Of a stretch of 64,000 nucleotides of DNA, positions 36,069 to 47,300 are shown piece by piece. Each line of letters opens with the position of its first letter. Positions within the stretch are counted from its first letter, which is position 1. The position numbers and the translations under genes were made by a program. The stretch comes from Pohlia nutans (Eukaryota; Streptophyta; Bryopsida; Bryales; Mniaceae). Under the pieces are notes generated by a model. It did not search any database. It saw nothing but the letters and a program-made list of their open reading frames with translations, and was not told the origin of the DNA. The stretch covers positions 2,232,001-2,296,000 of the forward strand of contig CM040088.1 in the NCBI GenBank assembly GCA_022496805.1, in the 5' to 3' direction.

Positions 36069-36680
36069 AACTAACAGTTTTCCCGAATGAACAGTACGGA
36101 TCCAACATCCGTGGATCCCTCGGTGTACTCTACCGTCTGTTTCACAGTGATTGAACATCAGAATAGGAGCGCGGTTTGGCAACTTACTCCATTTCTGGTC
36201 GATCCTCACTATCGGTGGATTTTTCGACTACTAGCTTTCGCCGCTGCTCAAACACCGTTTTGATTTTGTCAGGGCTGGTCCTCGTTATCCGAGCGGTTTT
36301 CTTTGTTCGCGCCAGACTTGAATGTTGGAAGTTGCTGCCGTTCTGACTTCAGAATCTATACATCAATCCTGCGGGATCACAATCTCACACTCAGTCCTGA
36401 CATCTATCCATGTGGGTGCACCGGTGAAATGTCAACACTAATACCTGTGAAATGTCAACACTAATACCAGTGAAATGTCAACACTTATACTTCAGTAACA
36501 ATTGAGGTTGCAAAGCATCAATTACCGCAAGATTCACCCTAAACCCTAAACCTACATGTTCTGCCATTACTAAGTGATGAATGATCAACATTAAACCCTA
36601 CACCGCGTACGTGAGAGAAGAATAAAGCCAAGAATAATGCACAGATCAGAAAAGCAAAACCCTAGAACTACAAAGTTACC
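36069..36680 (-). other. Probable first-intron DNA of the ParB-like gene
   Basis: No coding frame was found. The complement of 36676-36686 reads CACCAG followed by GTAAC, a plausible donor ending a first exon at 36681. Short near-repeats 'gtgaaatgtcaacactaatacc' occur three times at about 36425-36490. A second small telomere-type stretch lies at 36536-36552. Confidence 0.35.
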
Positions 36681-36905
36681 TGGTGCGATGCAAATCAGAG
36701 CCTTCAACAGCAGCAGCAGCAAGCGTCCATCACCAACAGCAGCGCAACTTCAACCGCAACCAATAATAAGTGAAATTCAAGCACTAAACAAGCTAAACAA
36801 GGACTAAACAAGCTCCCTGAATCACGCAGCAAGAGCGGAAAAAACAGGAGTTTGGAGGAAACTGGAGGAAGGAACATTCAGAGTGAGGGAGCGCGGGAAA
36901 TTGGC
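36681..36905 (-). promoter_or_regulatory. Candidate non-coding first exon of the leftward transcript
   Basis: On the minus strand this is a C/T-rich leader followed by a CTG-rich run (GCTGCTGCTGCTG near 36715) and then the donor CACCAG/GTAACT. The rightward gene has a matching plan at 43.05-43.25 kb: CTG-rich leader, donor, then an intron with a palindrome array. The transcription start is not determined; GC-rich sequence at about 36,900-36,950 may be the promoter. Confidence 0.35.
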
Positions 36906-36974
36906 TGTACGTACGCCCGCCCCCGTCACCAGCCCCTCTCGATCCCATGAGTGTTGCCAATTCAATCATTTAAA

Positions 36975-37134
36975 GTAATTAAGCTACTAATGAGGTAATT
37001 AAGCTATTTATGAGGTAATTAAGCTACTTATGATGTAATTAAGCTACTTATGAGGTAATTAAGCTACTTATGAGGTAATTAAGCTACTTATGGGGTAATT
37101 AAGCTACTTATGAGGTAATTAAGCTACTTATGAG
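36975..37134. repeat. 20-bp minisatellite, 8 copies
   Basis: The unit GTAATTAAGCTACTTATGAG is repeated eight times in exact 20-base steps, with one or two substitutions in some copies. The last unit is also the outer end of the left inverted arm at 37115. The right arm at 39201-39326 carries only one unit. Confidence 0.85.
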
Positions 37135-37924
37135 GGATGTGATCGACCAAGAGTCAAGTTAGTTAGAACACCAAAATACTAGTCTAGTTAGTCTGTACAT
37201 ATTCTTAGAATGTACACAGACGGTATGAGGAATATAAGTGTGGCTTGGCGGGTGAAGGATATACGATTGTTTATCGAACAAGATCTCATGGTTGGGTGGC
37301 AAGTCACATAATAATCATTGTTTACCTAAAGTCTAGAAGATAGATAGATATCAACACCGGACCCCTTAAGTTTCAAGGCCGGCGTGAATCAAGTGTCTGT
37401 TCGTCCTGACAATGAGCCAATGCCCACCGGGCAAAGGTCCATTGGTACAAGACTACTCACCTCTTTCGAGAATAGACACTTTAGTGACCAGAGATAAATA
37501 CTAGTAACACTAGTAAAATACGCTCGGGGGGTTTACTCTTAGTATATTTTGCGCATCATGTGTGAAAAAGGTACTTAAAAGTACCCTTAAGAATAAAAGT
37601 AAATTTTACTATAATTAGTAATATTTCAAAAATATTCTCATAATTATTCTTGTGATTTTCCTATAATTAGTAATATTCTCATAGTTATTCTCATAATTTT
37701 TAGCATCCTGTATTAATGTAAATAATTAATTTATAGAATTAATTTATTAATTTATAGAATTAATTTATTAATTTATTAATTTATTAATTAATTTATTAAT
37801 TACCTTCCTAGATTTATTTGGACCCTATATTTTTTTGCACGCCATTTGTAATTTTTTGGAAGTAAACCCCCCGAGAAAATACGTTAGATTATAACTTGCA
37901 CGGGTATAAATTGGTATTTGTTTT

Positions 37925-38035
37925 GCTGGAGGTCGCCAAGTCATGGTTCCAAGGTTGGTTGGAGAAGGGTGTTTATGTTACAATTGTACGGTCCGGGTTC
38001 GGTTCCCGTGGAGTCCGTCTGAGCATTTATTGTGA
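37925..38035 (+). repeat. Possible tRNA-derived SINE head
   Basis: The stretch 'gtcgccaagtcatgg' followed about 65 bases later by 'gggttcggttcccg' resembles A and B boxes of a tRNA promoter. The cloverleaf is not convincing, so a SINE head is likelier than a real tRNA gene. Confidence 0.25.
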
Positions 38036-38212
38036 TATACATAACTTGCTGTTGCTAGTGAATTATTCATAAGCAGGAAAGTTTGTACCAACCAACCGGC
38101 CCCGTCCCACCTACCTGAGACAAGGGTGTACTGTGAGCTAATCAAAAAATTCAAAAGAAATAAGTAGTGGTCTTCACCATTACCCTCCTTTTGTTTGTTT
38201 GTTTTGTCTTAA

Positions 38213-38980
38213 TCAGTAATCTATTGGGAGTGGTTGATTATTTTCTATTTTTCTTTTAATATGTAGAATAATTGATCCGGCATGATGTATAGCAATGGTG
38301 TTTATTTCTTTAAATGTGTGTTTAATGGCGGTTTCTGGTAGTTTAAATTTTGTTTCAAGGAGTTTCATTGAGGGGATATGTGTTGTGCCTCTAGCTCCTG
38401 CCGTGATGTCTATGAGTGGGTCAACTTTCCATCCTAAATTAATAATGTTGTTAATAAGTGGTTGGTATTTTTTATTTTTGATATCTATTGTTGTTTGTGG
38501 GAATCTGTCATTACAATATGTAAATTCAATAAATTGAATTGTGAGATGGTTTGATGGATGTGATGGTGGGTCATTTTTGTATGGGAGTCCTTTTACATAG
38601 AGGATGTCTGGTTTGAATCTAGCGTTGCAATGGCATCTTTGTTGTTCACATGTGCATGGGAGTAGCCATGGGGGTACTGTGTTTTCTTGGGGGTTATTGT
38701 TGAATGTTCATGCGTTCATGAGGGTGTAACATCTAGATTTTTGTGATGAGAGGATTGGTTTCCTGATTTCCCAAACTGCTTTGTTATGTCTTTTGACTCT
38801 AATGGCGTGAATATGGTGATGACTACATTTTAGAAGTGCATGTAGCCATGATGTGTCTGCGTCTACAGAGTTGCAGATAGAACATGATATTGAGGGGAAT
38901 CTTTCTCTTCCAAAAAATAGTTGTTTTCTAGCATTACCCATATATTGGCCGGTACGAAGTTTTAATATGATTGTTTTGGC
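38213..38980 (-). pseudogene. 3' end of a LINE reverse transcriptase polyprotein
   Basis: The minus-strand frame starts near 38980 with KLRTGQYMGNARK. It continues through a CxxC...H...C...H zinc-binding stretch and a RHNKAV motif, meets one in-frame TGA at 38708-38710, and stays in the same frame to a TGA at 38213-38215. The later part has RFKPDILYV, then FIEFTYCNDRF, then KNKKYQPLI. This resembles the C-terminal domain of some non-LTR elements, with a PD...E...K pattern as in restriction-like endonucleases. The fragment is truncated at its 5' side, where a 22-base duplicate 'ggccggtacgaagttttaatat' marks the break. Confidence 0.6.
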
Positions 38981-39487
38981 CGGTACGAAGTTTTAATATC
39001 AAAACCATTGTTCAAATAATTAGTTTATCCGATTAGAAGATAAGAATTGAGGTCTCAATAACTACACATGCTCCACCCATTTCGAGACAAATGAAATATA
39101 TACTCTTGAATCCTCCCGTTTCTACCCATTTCGGTGGAGCTTCCTCCTTTTAAGGACCGGCCACCCACTGCCCCCATATATGGAAGGAGGCCCTTATAGT
39201 CCTCGTACCGTCTGTCTACATTCTAAGAATATGTACAGACTAACTAGACTAGTATTTTGGTGTTCTAACTAACTTGAAATCATAGACTCTTGGTCTATCA
39301 CTTCCCTCATAAGTAGCTTAATTACCACATGAAAAACTTAATTCCAACAAAATGAATATTTTCACTAGGTGCTAAAATTAATGTCAACTACACTTTTAGA
39401 AATGGATGCAAGTACAATTTTCAACTAAATCCATATTGCATGTACATTCTTTTTTACTTTAAATGATTCAATTTCATTTATCATTAA

Positions 39488-39780
39488 CCCTTTAACGCGC
39501 CAACATCTATATTCTAGATGTTGGATGCTTTCTAATGCGCCCCATTACCGTTAACTTTGCAATGGTGTTTTTTATCCATCCAATTTTCTATTGGTTCTTA
39601 AGTCAGTTGACTACCAAATTTCTATTGGTTCTTAAGTCATATGTACAATATGGATCTTCAAAATAAGATAATGTGATTTTTTTAAATTAACAAAAGTAGT
39701 TTATGTCAAGTTTCAAAAAGCGAGATATTAAAGATGATTTTTTAAAATAAGTGGAATCAAATAATGGAAATTATAGCATT
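39488..39780. mobile_element. Left part of a TTAA-type repeat interrupted by a MITE
   Basis: TTAA (39484-39487) is followed by CCCTTTAACGCGCC, and the body matches 1535-1830. At 39780 it is interrupted by the GGGTG-ended MITE. The body resumes at 40268 with 'atttcatagtgcat', which aligns with 'atcttgtagtgcat' in the uninterrupted copy near 1820. Its right end was not placed. Confidence 0.5.
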
Positions 39781-40267
39781 GGGTGATTGCAAGCTACGGT
39801 CTACCAAGTGGTGAGTGCAGCTTGTGCAGCTAAAGGCCGTGCAGCTCGTTAGGTGCATAGTAGTGCGCACCTCTCAACTTTCAATGAGATCAAAAATTTC
39901 ACCATCCCAAATAGGGTTTATGCTAATACTTTCACTTTAGCAATTGTTAAGTTAATTTCAAGACTTTGGGCATTACTCAATAGCCTTTTCTGTTTTTTAC
40001 CAAACAAGGGTAATTAGAGCCTTTTTTACATAACATCCTTAGCTAGGTTTTATGAAAAATGCACCATTATTTCATTTCCAGAAAAATGGAAATTTTGCAA
40101 AATTTATTGTGGTAGACATCGTAACTTTGGAATTATAGAAACAATGCAATTTGTTTCGTCACAAAATTCCATTCCACTATTTATTGATGATTTTCCAAAG
40201 ATTGGGTAAGTGCACAAAAGTGTAGACCGCGACAAAAAGTTTGGGTGACCGTAGCTTACAACGACCC
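39781..40267. mobile_element. GGGTG-ended MITE, copy 2 (487 bp)
   Basis: It matches the copy at 18253-19022 over most of its length, with an internal deletion. The ends are GGGTGATTGCAAGC at the left and 'gtagcttacaacgaccc' at the right. CATT stands on both sides (39777-39780 and 40268-40271). It inserted into the TTAA-type repeat. Confidence 0.65.
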
Positions 40268-40271
40268 CATT

Positions 40272-42043
40272 TCATAGTGCATATTAATCCAAATTCATCA
40301 CAAGAATTGTAGATGTGAGATTTATCGTAGCCGTCCATCACAACGAAGGGATCAGATTGCACGAGCACTTCCTCGAACTCGAGAGGGGTCAGTCGCTAGG
40401 TACGCCGCCAGCTTTTCCATCATTTGCACATGTCAAATCACTTCCATGTCAACTTCAGTCGGCCTCGAAGCCACCAGAATCCACCACTGAGGTGCGGCCA
40501 CGTGGAGGCGGTGAAGTCACCTTTTTGTCTATAATTTTCCAAATTAAACGTATTAATCAATTACGGTATTCCATGCGTATTTACTATTAACGGATTTACT
40601 ATTAACTTATTTACTACAAACCATGGTAAATTAACCTAGTAAAAACTTAACCAAAAACTAATTTTTCTATAATTATTTAGTAACTTCGACTAATTGAATT
40701 ATTTTACTTATTACAAAATTAACGAATGGCTCGGTGATAGATGACGGTCTACACCGCTATCAATCTCGATAATAAGTTTGCTTCCCACTAGTTTGTACCG
40801 TCACCGTGTACACCGAGTCATGGTACTTTAAAATATTTTCTACACATTTTAAAATTCAAATATCGCTCTCAAGTTTCTGATTCAAGTAGCAAGTGTTGCC
40901 AATTATTGAGAGTTTCTCTCACTCAAATTATAATTCTTCATTATAACTTATTTATTTCTAAGAGATGTTTTGATGCTATACATGAATGATGAGTATCCGT
41001 CATGATAATTATACATGAGTGATGAGTTTCATGAATCATGACATAAATTATGGATGATGATTGCACAATTATCTATGAATCTAGGGCAATAATTGAGTCC
41101 ACAAGTTGCAAATAGCTTGGACCATTGAGTGATGTTGTTGCTTTTAAGCAAACTTGTCACCATACCTTAAATTTGCCATGCAAAAATTGAAAACACAACT
41201 TTCTTGTAAGTTGACTGTAGATATAATGAACATTCTAGAATCATTTACTAATGAAGTCTTTCATGTCATGGAGTACTGAATTGTCATGAATCATTCATAA
41301 TTAAAAGTATTATGTTTGATTATTAATCATTGTTTTCTAATTTTAATCATGCATGATTTATCTTTTTGGAATAATCCTATTACAAAATACCCTTTTTGGA
41401 ATTACTCTATTTTTGGAATAATCCTATTACAAAATTCACAAACTCCAGAAATCAGCAAATGGTGGATATGGAAGGATTTTGGCCAACGGAGGATCCTCCG
41501 ATAGATCACCGCATACTTGCAGCTTGACCACAGACTGAATTCGACTACCGTGTAAATTCATGAAGGCCAAAGGATTCTCCTAGAGGGCAACGTCTGCGAA
41601 AAGACAAGCACCATATAGCAAAAAGTCTCAACAGTGATACTAACACTGTCTTTCATGAATAGGGAAGGAAAGAATAGCTTCGAAGTACAATGTGAAATGC
41701 TAATTTGTAATCAGCTGAGTTCTATTAATTGTGGAATATTAATTATTGTGGAATTCATACATATTAATTGTGGAATACTCACTCCATTTATGTTCATTAA
41801 AGCAAATATTCCATTTATTAATTAAATATTATGGAACTAATTAAAGCGAATATTCCATGATTTCTAATTGTGAAATAATATCATATTTATGATTGTGAAA
41901 TAATCTTACTAATAGTAGCGAATTCATGTTGTAGCACTTGTAATCTTCTAAGTTCTATTTGTGCCCCTAAATTCATACATATTAATTGTGTCAATTTCCA
42001 TTTATAATAGTTCTTAGATTAATTTTCAAAGGTCCTACCTTAT
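40272..42043. other. Non-coding interior of the giant element
   Basis: No gene was recognised. A weak relative of the 18-bp palindrome (aacggaggatcctccgat) is at about 41485-41502. The rest is AT-rich, with repeated words such as 'atgattgtgaaataat'. The frame at 40315-40590 shows no domain. Confidence 0.35.
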
Positions 42044-42149
42044 CCTAAACCCTAAACCCTAAACCGTGAACCCTAAACCCTAAACCCTAAACCCTAAACC
42101 CTAAACCCTAAACCCTAAACCCTAAACCCTGAACCTAAACCCTGAACCT
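42044..42149. repeat. Interstitial telomere repeats (CCCTAAA)n
   Basis: About fourteen units of the plant telomere sequence lie in one orientation, with a few variants (CCGTGAA, CCTGAA). Their position just left of a TTAA MITE mirrors the short telomere stretch at 36003. Confidence 0.85.
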
Positions 42150-42187
42150 CAGAACATTAAGTACTCTCATATACAATCAAGTATTAA

Positions 42188-42760
42188 CCCCTAAACGTCC
42201 TCGCCCTTGTCCAGTTTGGGCAGTTTTGAAAAGATGAATTATAAAATGCATCTGACAGAGATGAATATTTTGAACTTGATATATGAATAAAAGTTGTACA
42301 CTTTGAATTTTAGATTCTATCCATATGGTTAGATTTACGATTGCTTTCACCAATATTTTTCTATAAATTCTGAAATATAAAATTCAAAATTATTTTGTAA
42401 TTTGATTAGGAATATGATATTGACAATCTGTGGATGAAATTTGTTGTGGTGGGTTAAATTGTAATACTCTAAGTGTACTGATTTTTGGAGATTGTTTGGT
42501 TGCTTAATATTACGAGCTTTCCTTTTCAAGAGCACTTCTAGACTAAAATCTTCAATTTTTTTGGTGAAACAATACAACTTAAACTGAGGCATGAAGTTCC
42601 ACAAATCATCCCATTTCTAATCGGATCAAACATTCACAAAACTAACTTCCCATAATAGAATTCCGTAAAAAAAATTTATTGCAAAAAGTGCAGGATGGAT
42701 GAGAAATCGGAGTTTGATTCTGTACATCATGCAAAATATGCATGGTTGGGCAGTTAAGGG
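42188..42760. mobile_element. TTAA-flanked MITE, 573 bp
   Basis: TTAA stands at 42184-42187 and 42761-42764. The ends read CCCCTAAACGTCC and, inverted, CCCTTAACTGCCC. The sequence near its left end is related, inverted, to the stretches before 12,135 and 20,457. It has no coding capacity and inserted into the giant element. Confidence 0.6.
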
Positions 42761-43048
42761 TTAAAAAAGGCCTCCAATGGATTTTACACATTGTCCCTCG
42801 GGCCCTTGCCAGGGAATTTCCCTCCGTTTCTGAATTACTCTTGGGAAGGAGACTACTTCCTAGGTGCAATGACTATGAGGAATTGAAATATGAGCCAAGG
42901 TAGTCGTACTCGTACAAGACACTCATGAAGTAAGCCGAAGTGCGGTTGAGGGCGACTCCCATGTTTTCTAAATATGCATATTAAATTTCTCTCCCAATGT
43001 CCTAGCTATAAGAGACGGCTCCGTCCTTTTTTTAAAAGCGGAAAAGAA

Positions 43049-43253
43049 TATAAAAAACACACTCTCTCCCGCTAAATCTCTCATCACTTCATCAAAACTT
43101 GAGCTTGTCTTCTTGTCTTACTTCACTTTGAGACTCAAGTTTGCAGTTTCAAGTCTCATTCCGTTTCAAGTTTCATCGTCGTTTGCTGTTGCTGCTACCG
43201 TTGTCGCAATTGCTACTGGTGCTGCTGTTGGTGGAGTTGCAGCTGTTGCTGCT
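43049..43253 (+). promoter_or_regulatory. Candidate promoter and leader exon of the transposase-like gene
   Basis: TATAAAA at 43049-43055 is followed by a C/T-rich leader and a CTG-rich run (43185-43330). GTAAGT at 43254 is a strong donor. A matching acceptor (GGGCTGCAG) ends at about 44279, 40 bases before the ATG. If used, the palindrome array would lie in a first intron. This is inferred from signals only. Confidence 0.4.
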
Positions 43254-43588
43254 GTAAGTTGCTCCAGTTGCAGCTGCTACTGCTGCTGTTGATGCTGTTC
43301 CTGCTGTTGCTGCTGAGTTTGGAAGCAACACCCCACATTCTGATATATCGAGGTAATGTTCAAATTATTGTAGGCCATTACATCCAGCAGCTTGGACTAT
43401 TAGGATAGGACTCGCAGAATCTTAATTCATCTTCCACTATTTAGAGATATTAGTAGTCTCTAAACCATTCAATCAATAATGAATTGTGTCTTTACTCCAA
43501 GCAATTGTATAAATCATCAGTTTGCAATGTCAAAATTATGGAGATGTGATGACGTGGACATGTACGGATACCATCCCGAGTTTATATC

Positions 43589-44301
43589 ATCGGGGGATCG
43601 CCCGATGATAACTCTCAGACTAGGAATGCATGTAGTATTGATACATCGGGCGATCCCCCGATGCAGAAAGTTGAGGTGGTATTGTTCTCGTACTAAGACA
43701 TCGGGCGACCGCTCCATACAATATGTGCAGGAAGTGTAGCACGACCAACCTAAACATCGGGCGACCCCCCGATGCAAGTCAGACGCCAAGCTTGCATATA
43801 AGCATCGGGAGATCCCCTCATCCACGCCTCAATTTATTGAGGCCGCTCCAGCATCGGGCGATCCCCCGATCCACCTCAGGATGTCAGGCTGGAGACCAGC
43901 ATCGGGCGATCCCCCGATCCACCTCAGGACGTCAGGCTGGAGACCAGCATCGGGCGATCCCCCCATACACCACAGACCTACGTGTTCAAGACATGCATCG
44001 GGCGATCCCCCCATGCACCTGAGCTCTGCTGGTTGCCGACAACCATCGGGCGATCCCCCGATCCTACTCAGAACTACAGTTTGCATATCTGCATCGGGCG
44101 ATCCCCCCATCCACCTTTGGCCTCCGGTCACAGACCAGCATCGGGCGATCCCCCGATACTCCTCAGCGCCGTTGGATACATAGCACCATCGGGAGATCCC
44201 CCCATCCTGTATAGGACTATTTGTTTCATACAAGCATCGGGCGATCCCCCGATCTCCATTGGGGGTAAGGGCTGCAGAACACCATCGGGCGATCCCCGGA
44301 T
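43589..44301 (+). repeat. Regular array of 15 palindromic 18-mers (CRISPR-like layout)
   Basis: Cores start at 43589, 43645, 43700, 43756, 43804, 43853, 43901, 43949, 43997, 44045, 44093, 44140, 44188, 44236 and 44284. The first steps are 55-56 bases and the rest are 47-49. The usual core is ATCGGGCGATCCCCCGAT; the first copy is in the opposite sense. Spacers are about 30 bases. Two (43871-43900 and 43919-43948) differ at one base, and others keep traces such as CCACCTCAG at the left and CAGACCAGC at the right. So the array is a tandem 48-bp repeat whose spacers have diverged while the core is kept. It ends 18 bases before the ATG of the transposase-like gene. Confidence 0.88.
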
Positions 44302-44319
44302 ACCTTCTGGCGCCGGGCC

Positions 44320-47300
44320 ATGGCCTCTGGGAGCGGCTCGAATTCTGACTCGACCAATGCGAGGTCTACACCCGGAATTCAGCTCCGCAATGGGATGGAC
44401 GTCACACTCCTATATCCCGATATCGGTGACGTCGGATCCGGTTTTATCCTTGAAACTCGACCAGCTGGGATCTGGCTTGGAGTGTGTTATCCGGATGATA
44501 TTCAGGAATATGTTCTGCTACGGCCATCTGAGTTTTTTCCAGAGTTCGAGACTCTTCCATTACATCCTCGCCATCTTGGCATCAGTGTGATTGGCCAAGC
44601 CTTAGATAAGACTGTTCTCTGGAAAGTTGTCGATTTGATCATACCATCGGGCGATCCCCCGATCGATGAGGATGTCGCCAACGCGGATTATCCCTTCCTT
44701 GCAAGATCGCAGTGGGTGGGGCATGAAATCCTGAAGAAGGCGGAGAATAAATGGGTTGTGGCGTCGGGAAGAATCAATTGCTGCTTGCCAACAGATCATT
44801 TCCAGGACAGTACTTTGGGCGATGGGTTTGTTGGGGTCATTGTCCTTCAAGTAATGGACGGGGACGTAATGACGATCATGACGCACCAGAAGTGGCCAAT
44901 TTCAGAATGCTCTTTTGCTTTCGGTGGTCGCGGTCTCAATGCCACTCTTCTTCACCTTGCTTCACTTCCTGAAGTTGACGACCCTGACGCATATCTCGGA
45001 GGTATTCAGAAAGCTCCGTATTGATTTCTCAATAGAAAGCGCTGTGAAGATCCAAAGGTATCCCTGTATACCAAGAAGACGGAAGACGCTGAGATTCGAT
45101 TGGTTAGCGCTGAGAAGTGCTGCAGTTTTCGATGCTGCCAGGTATTCCCTTGGGCTGATACTCGCTCTGTCAGACAGTTGTTCTATCTGAAGAGTTATGA
45201 GGATCGTCGTGAGTATGCCATCGCGGCTGGTGGACAGATGCACGCAAAGGAGGGGGTGAGAGCTAAGTATCTTACACTCATGGGAAGTGAGGTTTGCGCA
45301 ACGGCTTGGTATAAAATTCATGGTATTACGAAGTCCACATTCCATTTGTACATGGAGAAGTACAATGAAGGTGTACTTTCTGGTCAGCATGGAAATAAAG
45401 GCTACAAGCGTCCCTGGATTGGGACAGTTCAGGCTATGGGCACAATTGCGGCGATCGTCGCTGAGAACGCTGATCAAATGCCTAACCAGATGCGTGGAAC
45501 AGGAAAGCACGGGCGAATGGATACTTTGAAGTATCTTCCGTCTGGAAACAATTGGACTCAAGTCCACGCTGATGCAAATGAGGTACGTTCCATGAGCATC
45601 TTACTATTGGTATCGGGGGATCCCCCCATGCTTCCATGGAATTGTGTCCGTGATTACGATAATTTCCATTCATTTGTTTTGTAAGCTAATTTGTACACTA
45701 TTGTCACTCACAGACCAACGTGTCTTACGGCCTTCCGCCGGTCAGTCAGTCTGCAATTAGCCGGATCAAGAAAGGCATGTTCAACAACGTTGCTATCAAA
45801 CCTGTTGGAAGCAGTTTTGCCAAATGTACTAAGTGCGACACACTTCAGCAGTTTCTTCTAAGGTGTCCCAAGGGCAGCCCCGAGTATGTTTCATTTCTGA
45901 AACAACGAACCTCTCATTTGAATCATCAGGCATCATGCCGTCGACTCTACACTACTTGGCGAGAAGAATCGAAGCGAAATCCGCAGGAATTTCTTTGCGT
46001 AATTCACGACAAAATGGATACAGCCAAGACAGCTCTTCCAAGGATGCGGACTACAACAAAGGCAACCTCCGGCTTGGGCCAGCTTCCTATGAACGTTATT
46101 GGAATGGTTGCTCATGGCCACTGCGACGGCGCGTACGCGCATTACTCACCTGATTGCTGGCCGTGCGATTCCAATGCCACCATCTCTTCTCTTGCCAGAC
46201 TATTCAGGCAGCTTTTAGAGCCACCTCTCCGAGAATCACGGGCGCTTTTTCCCCATCCCCCAGCTAATGCTCTATTTGAAGCATTATTACGCGGAAAGTC
46301 CAGGTGCATCGATGCTTTGACGGTGATGGATCCAAACAAATGTACTGGCCGATCCCGGCTTCCTCCGAACTTGTATCTTCAGTTAGATAATTCCGCGAAG
46401 GACAACAAGAACCAGTTCTTGATGGCCTTTCTATCATTGCTCACGGCAAAGGGGGTGTTCAAGGAAATCCAGGCGGGGTTCCTTTTGGTGGGACATACCC
46501 ATGAAGATATTGATGCGTATTTCAGCCATCTCTCGAAGGCACTCAAAAACAAAAATACTTTTGTGCTAGCGGACCTCATGAAGGCATTCATGCAGTCCCA
46601 GGAATTGTCATTCATGCCAGAGTTTGTGCAGGAGATTGCAGATTTCAAGTCCTATATCAAGGGCTTCCAATGCGATGGGGCAACTCAATTAATTGGCCTT
46701 GGCGACATGCACCTCTTCAAATTCTATGTTGACTCTGACGGCTGGCTGGTCATGAGATGGAAGAAATTTGCAGTGGATACCGAGTGGCAACCGCAGAACA
46801 AGCTAGCAATTCGACTTTGGAAAGAGGATGACAACGGGCGCCCGTTACTACTGTATGGTCCGTTAAACCCAGTCCTTTTCAAGCACATGTGGGGCAGCGA
46901 AGTTCCATCAGCAACGGGGAATCAGAAGAAGGCAAGAGAGTCTGCAGCAAAGGCGACAGAGAGGCGGACTTTCATGATGCACGGAATCCGCAAGTACATT
47001 GAGTACTGGGAGAGTGGTCGGAGAAGGTGCTCGTCGTTTGCTGCTGCATTCGAACCTTATGTGCAATACTGGTCTCGAGTCCTCGATGAACTGCAGAAGC
47101 CTCTCCCGCCAACACCGTCGCGCCTTGTGGAGGGCTTTTGGCCCCTACACGATTGGAGAGGGCCGTCGTTGACCATCCCACGCTTGACTCTGTTACCATT
47201 CGACGAGACTCCTGAGGACGGAGAACCTCAGGCGTACTGCGGGCCAGCAAACGAACGGCCCGAAGAACGATTTAATCCCTGGCGCCAGATCGCCCCTCTC

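Larger units (their letters stand above)
37115..39326. mobile_element. TIR element of about 2.2 kb with a nested LINE fragment
   Basis: Arms of about 116-126 bp are inverted copies (37115-37230 and 39201-39326). They share, for example, 'gaacaccaaaatactagtc' and 'tctgtacatattcttagaa'. The right arm has a short insertion ('tatgattt'-like). Inside are a tRNA-like segment and a truncated LINE. No transposase was found, so the element is non-autonomous. No target duplication is clear because the left outer flank is a minisatellite. Confidence 0.6.

Noticed and set aside
37925..38035. Functional tRNA gene
   Set aside because: The B-box-like GGTTCGGTTCC is present, but the acceptor stem and anticodon arm do not pair convincingly.
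41485..41502. Additional 18-bp palindrome (aacggaggatcctccgat)
   Set aside because: It has a GGATCC core and several mismatches to the consensus, so it is probably unrelated; it was not counted.
43723..44233. Long open frames across the palindrome array (both strands)
   Set aside because: A 48-base period is a multiple of three, so any frame open in one unit stays open in all. The repeated SGDPPI, HRAIP and GGSPD peptides in three frames show a by-product of the repeat, not a protein.
43589..44301. True CRISPR array
   Set aside because: The layout of short palindromic repeats and 30-bp spacers is similar, but neighbouring spacers are related to each other, cores vary, the DNA is plant-like with introns, and no cas gene is present. 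A diverged tandem repeat with a conserved core explains it better.
44988..45033. Short intron removing the TGA at 45022
   Set aside because: The best GT...AG pair (GTATTC to CAATAG) would be about 34 bases, below the usual minimum of plant introns, and would not keep the frame better than reading through.
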